DNA from: an uncultured Alphaproteobacteria bacterium
GTDB taxonomy: Bacteria; Pseudomonadota; Alphaproteobacteria; GCA-2731375
Length of the DNA stretch: 5,429 nt
Direction: 5' to 3'
Assembly: GCA_913049615.1 (NCBI GenBank)
Contig: CAJWZI010000147.1
Span: 1-5,429, forward strand
The notes under the pieces are model-generated. The model saw nothing but the letters and a program-made list of their open reading frames with translations. It had not been told where the DNA came from and searched no databases. Of this stretch, positions 1 to 5,215 are shown piece by piece. A program made the translations under genes and the position numbers. Every line of letters begins with the position of its first letter. Position 1 is the first letter of the stretch.

Positions 1-418
1 GCAGCATGGTAGGCAACGAAAGTAGGCCCATCGTTACCACGGTGGCCCCTACAATACCGGTAGAAGCCGCTAAAAGCGCGCCAACTACACAAACTGATAT
101 TCCTAGTCCGCCGCGCAATGAACCGAACAACATACCCATAGTATCAAGTAGCTCTTCAGCTACTTTCGAGCGCTCGAGCATTACCCCCATAAAAACAAAC
201 AGTGGCACTGCGATCAAAATTTCGCTCGTCATCGCGTTGCCATAAATGCGGTTTGGCAGAATGCCCATGAAAGCCAAATCGAAGTCAGCGACTAGAAAGC
301 TTATACCAGCGAAAATCAAGGCAGTGCCGGCTAGTGAAAAAGCAACAGGAAATCCGGCTATCAAAAATCCGCAGACGCCGAAGAACATTACGATGCAAAC
401 AATCTCGTTGGCTGTCAA
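1..418 (-). CDS. dctM: TRAP transporter large permease DctM, N-terminal 139 residues (partial)
   Basis: Large membrane subunit of a tripartite ATP-independent periplasmic transporter, the part that carries solute across the inner membrane using an ion gradient. The reading frame runs off the left edge, so only about a third of the usual protein (over 400 residues) is present. Hydrophobic segments lie near residues 5-30, 33-50 and 66-82. The stretch VPLFVFMGVMLERS (71-84) and the following LRGGLGISV and LLAASTGIVGATVVTMG blocks are typical of DctM, and closest in my memory to the mannitol/chloroaromatic (FcbT3-like) branch. The start is read as TTG at 418: an AAGGAG site at 432-427 sits eight bases upstream and the TTG overlaps the dctQ stop as TTGA. 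The next ATG, ten codons later, would remove the usual N-terminal residues. It is cotranscribed with dctQ and probably translationally coupled to it. The family call is secure; the substrate is not known. Confidence 0.93.
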   Translation of the reverse strand, partial: MTANEIVCIVMFFGVCGFLIAGFPVAFSLAGTALIFAGISFLVADFDLAFMGILPNRIYGNAMTSEILIAVPLFVFMGVMLERSKVAEELLDTMGMLFGSLRGGLGISVCVVGALLAASTGIVGATVVTMGLLSLPTML

Positions 419-963
419 ATCCCCAACTCCTTGGCATCTTGTTCACGCATTTCGATGGGTGTTTTTCCCGTCATAATGAACCAGGACCTGATCAACATGG
501 AGAAGCCTTGCAGTGATAAAACGAAAGGAAAGACCAACAGCATCGTCTTCAGAAGCCAGAACGGCATAAAAGTACCCTCTTGCGATCCTTCCCATACACG
601 AACCGAAGCGCCGACGAAAATTAACGATTTCCACGTCATCACCGCGCAAAGCGGCCACAAAAATATTAAAACGCCAAGCAAATTGATCAGCGCCTTGGTT
701 TTCTCCGAGGCACCCGCATAGAAAATATCCACGCGGACATGGCTGTCATGCAGCAACGTATAGCCAGCCCCTATTAAAAACAGCATCGAGTGCATGAATA
801 CGATTGATTCCTGCATCGGAATAAAGCCAAGCCCGAAAACATAGCGCAGCACAACGACTGTGAATTGCATCAGGACCATGAACAAAGCAAACCACGCCAC
901 TACTCGGCCCAGCCGTTCGTTAAAGAAATCAATTGCGTGCACAACGGCCTTTATTGTGGACAT
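415..963 (-). CDS. dctQ: TRAP transporter small permease DctQ
   Basis: Small four-helix membrane subunit of the TRAP transporter, which supports the large permease and helps in docking the binding protein. The 182 residues show hydrophobic segments at about 20-40, 52-72, 92-112 and 135-160. Between helices 2 and 3 is the family block H-S-M-L-F-L-I-G-A-G-Y-T-L followed by H-x-R-V-D-I-F-Y (about 58-82), with the conserved acidic Q-E pair at 51-52 ahead of helix 2. Length fits the family (about 160-200). The ATG at 963 has a purine-rich GAAAGAAA stretch a few bases upstream, a weak ribosome site. It follows dctP after 109 bases containing a stem-loop, and its stop TGA (417-415) overlaps the dctM start, so it is the middle gene of the operon. 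DctQ sequences diverge widely, so the call rests on topology, the short block and its neighbours. Confidence 0.93.
   Translation of the reverse strand: MSTIKAVVHAIDFFNERLGRVVAWFALFMVLMQFTVVVLRYVFGLGFIPMQESIVFMHSMLFLIGAGYTLLHDSHVRVDIFYAGASEKTKALINLLGVLIFLWPLCAVMTWKSLIFVGASVRVWEGSQEGTFMPFWLLKTMLLVFPFVLSLQGFSMLIRSWFIMTGKTPIEMREQDAKELGI
427..432 (-). promoter_or_regulatory. Ribosome binding site deciding a TTG start for dctM
   Basis: On the minus strand AAGGAG reads from 432 to 427, followed by eight bases and then TTG at 418-416. The site lies inside the last codons of dctQ. Spacing and match are near ideal for a Shine-Dalgarno site, which supports the unusual TTG start over the downstream ATG. 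Confidence 0.75.
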
Positions 964-1003
964 TCGGTTTCTTTCAGTCGGTCTCTGCGCGGAATGAAGG
1001 CTT

Positions 1004-1036
1004 GGGCACCCGCAACAAAAGATGTTGCGAGTGCCC
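1004..1036 (-). promoter_or_regulatory. Strong intercistronic stem-loop between dctP and dctQ
   Basis: In the dctP-dctQ transcript the arms are GGGCACTCGCAACA and TGTTGCGGGTGCCC around a five-base loop. This gives a 14-pair stem in which the only non-Watson-Crick position is a U-G wobble. A further five pairs (TGAAG at 995-999 with CTTCA at 1039-1043) can form outside a small internal loop. No U-run follows, so it is not a classic intrinsic terminator. By analogy with hairpins after binding-protein genes of other uptake operons (such as malE-malF), it may protect the dctP message or reduce read-through so that the receptor exceeds the permease. The pairing is seen directly; the function is inferred. 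Confidence 0.7.
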
Positions 1037-1072
1037 TGCTTCAGTCTGTAATGGGAAACTCAGTTATCTTTA

Positions 1073-2173
1073 CTAATACTTGAACGGCAATGAACGAGCG
1101 TTCATGTAACCCTGTTCGCCAATCTTGGCCCAGGTAATAGCCTGTTTCCGATAGGTGATATAGCTGTCGTAGACACGTTTGGTAAACGCGTTGGTATTGC
1201 CAACATCACTCACTACCTGTCCAGCAACCTTGCCAATCTCAATTAACATATCCTCAGGATACTTGTGCAATTTTACGCCGTGTTTTGTCAGCAACACATT
1301 CAATGAGCCCAGATTGCGGGCGTTGAATTCGGCGAATTGGTTATGGGCCTCGGCATCAATCACCGTGGTCACCAAGAGCTGTTCTTCCTTGCTCAGGCTA
1401 TCCCAGAGCTTCTTGTTCATGGCATAACTGCCAGTGGTGCCTGGCTCATGAAAACCGGGATAAAAATAGTGCTTGGTGATCTTGTGGAAGCCAAAAGCCA
1501 GATCGTGCCACGGTCCAACCCATTCGGCGGCATCGATTGCGCCTGACGCCAGAGATGGATAGATCTCAGCCACAGGCAAGTTAACAACAGTGACACCGAG
1601 GGCGCGCAGAACTTCGCCGCCGATACCAGGCATCCGGAACTTTATGCCCTTGAAGTCATCTATGACTTTAACCGGTTTGCGATACCAGCCGCCCATCTGG
1701 GTACCGGTACTATTGCCCAAGAATCCTTTGAGACCGAATTCTGCCGAAAGCTCGTCCCACAGTTCTTGGCCGCCGCCATATTTCATCCAGGCGGCATGCT
1801 CTGTACCTGTAAATCCGTAGGGCACCGCAGTGAAAAAATTAAATGCCTTATGCTTACCCTGCCAGTAGTATTCGGCCGACTGATAGATATCAGCATCTCC
1901 GGCACTAACAGCATCAAATACGCCAAACGGCGGAACCAATTCGCCACCGCCGTAGACCTTGACACTAATCTTGCCACCAGAAAGTGCCGTAATGTTTCGA
2001 GCAACACGCTGGCCGGACGTCCCAAGCCCCGGCGAATTCAAAGGCCAGGACATAGCCAATTTCCATTGCTTGTGACCTGCTGAAAGGGCTGGTTTGGGAA
2101 AATTAGATGCGGCGACAGCAGCAGTGGCAACACCAGCAGCCGTCGCGCTCCGAATAAATGCGCGGCGTTTCAT
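1073..2173 (-). CDS. dctP: TRAP transporter substrate-binding protein, TakP-like (Tat-exported)
   Basis: Periplasmic receptor that captures an organic acid and delivers it to the DctQM permease. The 366 residues open with a twin-arginine signal: MKRRAFIRSA, then an alanine-rich hydrophobic stretch, with likely cleavage near residue 32 (ALSA-G). This suggests export in folded form by the Tat system. The mature protein carries the TakP-type landmarks: GELVPPFGVFDAVSAG (77-92), AEYYWQGK (100-107), a Gln-containing GTQMGGW (157-163), KFRMPGIGGEVLR (178-190), and AAEWVGP (215-221). In TakP, equivalents of Gln159, Arg180, Glu217 and Trp218 contact a keto acid and its cation; that mapping is from memory. 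The frame opens earlier, at an ATG at 2200, but the start at 2173 is preferred: AGGGAGG (2188-2182) lies eight bases upstream, and a start at 2200 would add nine residues ahead of the signal. It is first in the TRAP operon. Substrate could be a keto acid, lactate or an aromatic acid. Confidence 0.95.
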   Translation of the reverse strand: MKRRAFIRSATAAGVATAAVAASNFPKPALSAGHKQWKLAMSWPLNSPGLGTSGQRVARNITALSGGKISVKVYGGGELVPPFGVFDAVSAGDADIYQSAEYYWQGKHKAFNFFTAVPYGFTGTEHAAWMKYGGGQELWDELSAEFGLKGFLGNSTGTQMGGWYRKPVKVIDDFKGIKFRMPGIGGEVLRALGVTVVNLPVAEIYPSLASGAIDAAEWVGPWHDLAFGFHKITKHYFYPGFHEPGTTGSYAMNKKLWDSLSKEEQLLVTTVIDAEAHNQFAEFNARNLGSLNVLLTKHGVKLHKYPEDMLIEIGKVAGQVVSDVGNTNAFTKRVYDSYITYRKQAITWAKIGEQGYMNARSLPFKY

Positions 2174-2181
2174 AGGATTAG

Positions 2182-2188
2182 CCTCCCT
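2182..2188 (-). promoter_or_regulatory. Ribosome binding site fixing the dctP start
   Basis: AGGGAGG on the minus strand, eight bases before the ATG at 2173. It selects this start over the in-frame ATG at 2200, which lies upstream of the site and has no comparable sequence near it. Confidence 0.8.
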
Positions 2189-2227
2189 ATTCCATTGCAA
2201 TTATTGGGGCGCAGCCCATTGCCACAC

Positions 2228-2310
2228 CCCCACGGACCACCATTCGAGCTCACAATTGCCCATACTCCAATCCGCGTAATGTTAAACCTTAGTCGCCTCG
2301 CCCCACGGAC
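2228..2310. repeat. Ten-base direct repeat CCCCACGGAC, 73 bases apart
   Basis: CCCCACGGAC occurs at 2228-2237 and again at 2301-2310 in the same orientation. The start-to-start distance of 73 bases is close to seven helical turns, so both copies would face the same side of the DNA. An exact ten-base repeat is unlikely by chance in 300 bases (roughly a few percent). It lies in the leader or promoter zone of dctP and could be an operator pair. No regulator is identified. Confidence 0.4.
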
Positions 2311-2337
2311 GCAACTCATTCACGGAGAGTCAGGTCA

Positions 2338-2356
2338 TTGCCGATGAAATCGGTAA
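2338..2356. promoter_or_regulatory. Imperfect palindrome, possible operator
   Basis: TTGCCGAT and ATCGGTAA flank GAA: eight-base arms with one mismatch, and a perfect inner core CCGAT-GAA-ATCGG. Size and symmetry are like sites for GntR- or LacI-type repressors, which often control TRAP and catabolic operons. Being in the divergent spacer supports an operator role, but chance cannot be excluded. Confidence 0.35.
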
Positions 2357-2393
2357 ACGGACCAGAATTGAGTGAGGTCAACTTGATCTATTC

Positions 2394-2405
2394 CACTGCC
2401 CAGTG
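2394..2405. promoter_or_regulatory. Perfect 12-base palindrome CACTG-CC-CAGTG
   Basis: Five-base arms with a two-base spacer lie directly upstream of a possible -35 box for the rightward operon. That placement would suit an activator site. The short arms make the call tentative. Confidence 0.3.
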
Positions 2406-2435
2406 TTGCCCCTTACCACCGCTTCGCCGTATGAA
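2406..2435 (+). promoter_or_regulatory. Weak candidate promoter for the catabolic operon
   Basis: TTGCCC (2406-2411), an 18-base spacer and TATGAA (2430-2435) each match four of six sigma-70 consensus positions. Transcription would begin near 2442, about 30 bases before the thioesterase start. A promoter this weak would fit dependence on an activator. Confidence 0.25.
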
Positions 2436-2473
2436 GGCAGCGGTCGTTTACAACTGAGGTCAGACACGGCGTT

Positions 2474-2959
2474 ATGCAGACAAGCGTATATCTGAACGTA
2501 CCTGAAGGCTTTCAACCTTTTCCTAGGGACCAAGGCTTTACCGATCACATAGGACCTCTTTATTGGCGCATCGACGATGGTGTCGGCGTTATGGGATTTG
2601 TGGTTAGCGATATTCATATGAACCCGGCCGGGATTTGCCATGGCGGTGTTATGATGACATTGATGGATATGGCCGTAGGCATGAACGTCCAACTCGCGGC
2701 CGAAACCGAAACTTTCTCGCCCACCATCCAGATGAGTTTTGATTTTCTAAAGCCCGCCTACAAAGACGAATGGCTGTTCAGCGAGATCAATTTTCGCCAC
2801 ACTACACGCCGCATGGGCTTTGCCTCGGGCCTACTGATCGGACCAAAGGGGCCAGTCGTGCGGTGCAATGGCATTGCCAAATTACCCAACGCCAATGATA
2901 AACGGTTTGCACAAGCGGAAGGCGCAGCCGCTTTCAAACGATCTACCTCCAATACATGA
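2474..2959 (+). CDS. PaaI-family hotdog-fold acyl-CoA thioesterase
   Basis: Predicted cytoplasmic thioesterase that hydrolyses an acyl-CoA or aryl-CoA to the free acid and CoA. The 161 residues carry the PaaI/4HBT signature: N-P-A-G-I-C-H-G-G (50-58), beginning the hotdog helix, then M-M-T-L-M-D-M-A-V-G (60-69), where Asp65 fits the catalytic acid position. F-S-P-T-I-Q-M-S-F-D-F-L-K-P-A (81-95) is the following strand. The protein is somewhat longer than typical PaaI (about 140), mainly through an N-terminal stretch of about 35 residues. An in-frame TGA at 2432 and no other start codon fix the ATG at 2474. The nearest purine-rich site, GAGG at 2456-2459, is 14 bases upstream, longer than ideal, so initiation may be weak. 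It is the first gene of the rightward operon, 21 bases before the GST gene. The family is secure, the substrate unknown; it may recycle CoA from dead-end aryl-CoA esters. Confidence 0.9.
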   Translation: MQTSVYLNVPEGFQPFPRDQGFTDHIGPLYWRIDDGVGVMGFVVSDIHMNPAGICHGGVMMTLMDMAVGMNVQLAAETETFSPTIQMSFDFLKPAYKDEWLFSEINFRHTTRRMGFASGLLIGPKGPVVRCNGIAKLPNANDKRFAQAEGAAAFKRSTSNT

Positions 2960-2980
2960 AACGTCATCAGGGAACAAAAA

Positions 2981-3595
2981 ATGAAACTTTACGACATGCA
3001 AATGGCCCCAAATCCGCGCCGCGTTCGGGTTTTCCTAGCGGAGAAAGGCATCAACAATGTAGAGTTATTGCCTGTGGATATCGGCAAGCGGGAACACAAA
3101 AGCGACGACTACATCGCGAATATCAACCGCATGGGTCAGGTTCCAACATTGGAACTGGATGACGGCACTCACATTTCCGAAAGCATGGCAATTAGCCGGT
3201 ATTTCGAAGAAATTCAGCCGGAACCGCCCCTGTTTGGCCGCAACGCCAAGGAAAAGGCACAAGTGGAGATGTGGAGCCGCCGTGCGGAATCGAACATCAT
3301 AGGCTGTGTCGCCGCTGCCTTCCGTCATACGTCAGATTTTTTTAAGGGCCTAGAAGACCAGGTTCCCGCCTGGGGAGAAAGCAATAAGGCCAAGCTGTCC
3401 CAGCGCTTTGCCTGGCTGGACGGTGTGTTGGCCGATAGGGAATTTCTGGCAGGTGATAAATATTCCGTGGCGGATATAACCGCCATGATAGGAGTAGATT
3501 TTGCCCGGGTGGTTGGCGTCAAGGTCGGTGACGACTGGCCCAATCTTGCACGCTGGCACGCGTCCGTAACATCGCGTCCCAGTGCCAAGGCCTGA
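2981..3595 (+). CDS. Glutathione S-transferase family protein
   Basis: Two-domain cytosolic GST fold of 204 residues, a normal family length. The N-terminal thioredoxin-like domain (1 to about 78) contains M-K-L-Y-D, the active-site loop A-P-N-P-R-R-V-R (9-16), the cis-proline at G-Q-V-P-T-L (52-57) and the glutathione gamma-glutamyl contact E-S at 67-68. The helical domain follows, with the N-capping box S-V-A-D (162-165) and a C-terminal W-P-N-L-x-R-W-H (186-193). The loop has no Ser or Cys at the usual catalytic position. Asn11 after Pro10 resembles the Thr/Asn arrangement recalled for Nu-class YfcG, so a disulfide or thiol role is possible. Start: AGGGA (2969-2973) is seven bases before the ATG. 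It follows the thioesterase by 21 bases. In catabolic operons such proteins may act as isomerases, ether-cleaving enzymes or detoxifiers; this one lacks the S-S-C-S-W-R-V-R-type loop of zeta maleylacetoacetate isomerases. Reaction unknown. Confidence 0.92.
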   Translation: MKLYDMQMAPNPRRVRVFLAEKGINNVELLPVDIGKREHKSDDYIANINRMGQVPTLELDDGTHISESMAISRYFEEIQPEPPLFGRNAKEKAQVEMWSRRAESNIIGCVAAAFRHTSDFFKGLEDQVPAWGESNKAKLSQRFAWLDGVLADREFLAGDKYSVADITAMIGVDFARVVGVKVGDDWPNLARWHASVTSRPSAKA

Positions 3596-3610
3596 GGCTA
3601 TATGGTTGCT

Positions 3611-3628
3611 CGCCCCCAATTTTGGGCG
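3611..3628. promoter_or_regulatory. Short GC-rich hairpin after the GST gene
   Basis: CGCCC (3611-3615) pairs with GGGCG (3624-3628) around CCAATTTT, 15 bases after the GST stop. No T-run follows, so it is a poor terminator. It may partly separate the first two genes from the dehydrogenase or end some transcripts. Confidence 0.3.
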
Positions 3629-3642
3629 CAGGATACTTGAAG

Positions 3643-3654
3643 GGTCTATAGACC
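3643..3654. promoter_or_regulatory. Perfect 12-base palindrome GGTCTATAGACC upstream of the dehydrogenase
   Basis: A fully symmetric dodecamer with a central TATA, 40 bases before the dehydrogenase start and inside the 99-base gap. Symmetry and place suit an operator or an internal promoter. I find no convincing -35 box at the right spacing for the embedded TATAGA. Confidence 0.35.
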
Positions 3655-3694
3655 TCCAGATACGTCAATTAAGACGACCAAGGGAGACCCCGGC

Positions 3695-5152
3695 ATGAAG
3701 CTCAACGACAGCAGTCTTTTTCGTCGGCAGAACTACATAGACGGTGCTTGGTGCGACGCCGATAAAGGCGATGTCATCGAGGTGGACAACCCCGCCACCG
3801 GGGAGATCATCGGCACGGTCCCCCGCGCTGGTACGGCGGAGACCCGCCGCGCCATCGAGGCTGCCAACCGTGCCCTGGGGGCTTGGCGGGCAAGGACCGC
3901 TGGGGAACGGGCAAAGATCATGCGCGCTTGGTTTAATCTAATGCACGATAATGTGGATGACCTCGCCCTGATTATGACCCTGGAACAAGGCAAACCCCTG
4001 GCCGAGGCCCGGGGCGAAGTTGCCTACGCGGCCAGCTTCATTGAGTGGTTTGCCGAGGAGGGCAAACGCCTATACGGCGATACAATTCCGGCCCACCAGG
4101 CGGACAAACGTATCGTTGTTATCAAGGAGCCCATCGGTGTCTGCGCTGCCATAACGCCCTGGAATTTTCCCGCTGCGATGATCACCCGCAAGGTAGGCCC
4201 TGCTCTAGCCGCCGGTTGCACCATGGTGGTCAAGCCCGCTAGCCAGACACCGTTCTCTGCCCTAGCTTTGGCGGAACTAGGGGAGCGGGCGGGCTTGCCC
4301 GCAGGCGTTATGTCGGTCCTAGCGGGCACCTCCAGTGAGATCGGGTCCGAAATGACATCGAACCCCATTGTCCGTAAGTTGACATTCACAGGTTCAACTG
4401 AAATCGGTAAGGTGCTTATGAAGCAGTGCGCCGATACCGTGAAAAAGGCAACCATGGAACTGGGTGGCAACGCACCCTTCATCGTCTTCGACGATGCCGA
4501 TCTGGATGATGCGGTAGAAGGCGCTCTCGCTTCTAAATACCGTAATGCCGGACAGACTTGTGTCTGCGCCAACCGTCTGCTGGTACAGGACGGCGTCTAC
4601 GACACCTTTCTGGACAAACTTGCCAGTGCCGTCTCGGGCATGAAGGTGGGCAAGGGCACGGATGATGGCGTGATGATTGGGCCTCTGATTGATCAAGCGG
4701 CCGTGGCAAAAACCGAGGAGCATATCGACGACGCCGTAGCCAAAGGCGGCCGCGTGATAGTGGGAGGCAGCCGTCATGAACTTGGCGGTAATTTCTTCCA
4801 ACCAACCATTGTCGCAGACGTCACCGCCAACATGGCTGTCGCCAAGGAAGAGACCTTCGGCCCCATGGCCCCGATTTTTCGCTTCAAGGATGAGACGGAA
4901 GCAATACTAATGGCCAACGATACGGAGTTCGGCCTGGCCGCTTATTTTTATTCCCGAGACATTGGCCGCATCTGGCGTGTCTCGGAAGGTGTCGAATACG
5001 GTATCGTCGGTATCAACACCGGCATCATCTCTACCGAGGTCGCACCATTTGGCGGTATGAAACAATCAGGTCTGGGCCGGGAGGGCAGCAAGTATGGCAT
5101 CGATGATTACGTCGAGGTGAAGTACCTCTGCATTGGCGGCATTAACCAGTGA
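3695..5152 (+). CDS. gabD: NAD(P)-dependent succinate-semialdehyde dehydrogenase-type aldehyde dehydrogenase
   Basis: Predicted cytoplasmic enzyme oxidising succinate semialdehyde (or a related semialdehyde) to the acid with NAD(P)+. The 485 residues match GabD length. Landmarks: the T-P-W-N-F-P block (154-159) with oxyanion Asn157; V-V-K-P-A-S-Q-T-P (178-186) with Lys180 at the cofactor ribose/phosphate site; the Rossmann turn F-T-G-S-T-E-I-G (231-238); M-E-L-G-G-N-A-P-F (254-262) with general base Glu255; G-Q-T-C-V-C-A-N-R (286-294) with nucleophile Cys289 and the second Cys291 seen in the ALDH5/GabD group; E-E-T-F-G-P (385-390); and P-F-G-G-M-K-Q-S-G-L-G-R-E-G (451-464). All catalytic residues are present. 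AGGGAG (3681-3686) lies eight bases before the ATG. It follows the GST after 99 bases with two inverted repeats and precedes the monooxygenase by 63 bases. In this setting it may oxidise a semialdehyde from ring cleavage rather than serve GABA use; other hydroxy- or oxo-acid semialdehydes remain possible. Confidence 0.94.
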   Translation: MKLNDSSLFRRQNYIDGAWCDADKGDVIEVDNPATGEIIGTVPRAGTAETRRAIEAANRALGAWRARTAGERAKIMRAWFNLMHDNVDDLALIMTLEQGKPLAEARGEVAYAASFIEWFAEEGKRLYGDTIPAHQADKRIVVIKEPIGVCAAITPWNFPAAMITRKVGPALAAGCTMVVKPASQTPFSALALAELGERAGLPAGVMSVLAGTSSEIGSEMTSNPIVRKLTFTGSTEIGKVLMKQCADTVKKATMELGGNAPFIVFDDADLDDAVEGALASKYRNAGQTCVCANRLLVQDGVYDTFLDKLASAVSGMKVGKGTDDGVMIGPLIDQAAVAKTEEHIDDAVAKGGRVIVGGSRHELGGNFFQPTIVADVTANMAVAKEETFGPMAPIFRFKDETEAILMANDTEFGLAAYFYSRDIGRIWRVSEGVEYGIVGINTGIISTEVAPFGGMKQSGLGREGSKYGIDDYVEVKYLCIGGINQ

Positions 5153-5156
5153 GACA

Positions 5157-5181
5157 CGCCGACTAAAGATAGTTGACGGCG
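5157..5181 (+). promoter_or_regulatory. Bulged stem-loop just after the dehydrogenase gene
   Basis: CGCCG-ACTA pairs with TAGT-CGGCG around AAGA, with a three-base bulge (TGA) in the right arm, starting four bases after the stop codon. No T-run follows. It may stabilise the upstream message or moderate expression of the next gene; it is not a convincing terminator. Confidence 0.35.
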
Positions 5182-5215
5182 GCACGGCCAAACGGATGGG
5201 TGTCGCATAAGGAAA

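Larger units (their letters stand above)
2174..2473. promoter_or_regulatory. Divergent intergenic control region between the TRAP and catabolic operons
   Basis: These 300 bases contain no credible gene; the open frames crossing them are short and unlike any family. They must hold the promoters of the leftward TRAP operon and probably of the rightward catabolic operon. I see no strong promoter for dctP; the best minus-strand candidate is TTGGAG, 17 bases, TCGAAT (about 2271-2243), which is weak. Repeats that could bind regulators are listed separately: a 10-base direct repeat at 2228 and 2301, a 19-base imperfect palindrome at 2338-2356, a 12-base palindrome at 2394-2405, and T(G/C)AGGTCA copies at 2330, 2373 and 2455. 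A divergent layout often means a shared regulator controls uptake and catabolism together, but no regulator gene is in the window. Confidence 0.6.

Noticed and set aside
6..721. Several plus-strand open frames across dctM and dctQ
   Set aside because: They are antisense to clear TRAP permease genes, and their residues are low-complexity shadows without domains.
1004..1036. Intrinsic terminator ending the dctP transcript
   Set aside because: The stem is strong, but no U-rich tract follows on the minus strand, so a classic terminator is not supported.
2174..2200. Nine-residue N-terminal extension of dctP starting at 2200
   Set aside because: It would put extra residues before the twin-arginine signal, and the strong ribosome site at 2188-2182 serves the ATG at 2173.
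2378..2692. Minus-strand open frame of 104 residues crossing the divergent spacer and the thioesterase start
   Set aside because: It overlaps the thioesterase coding region antisense, has no recognisable domain and lacks a good ribosome site.
2956..3162. Plus-strand frame of 68 residues at the start of the GST gene
   Set aside because: It overlaps the GST in another frame, and the GST has the matching family motifs and its own ribosome site.
4024..4572. A 182-residue open frame on the minus strand inside the dehydrogenase gene
   Set aside because: It lies wholly antisense to a well-conserved dehydrogenase with all motifs intact, matches no family I recognise, and is explained by codon bias on the coding strand.
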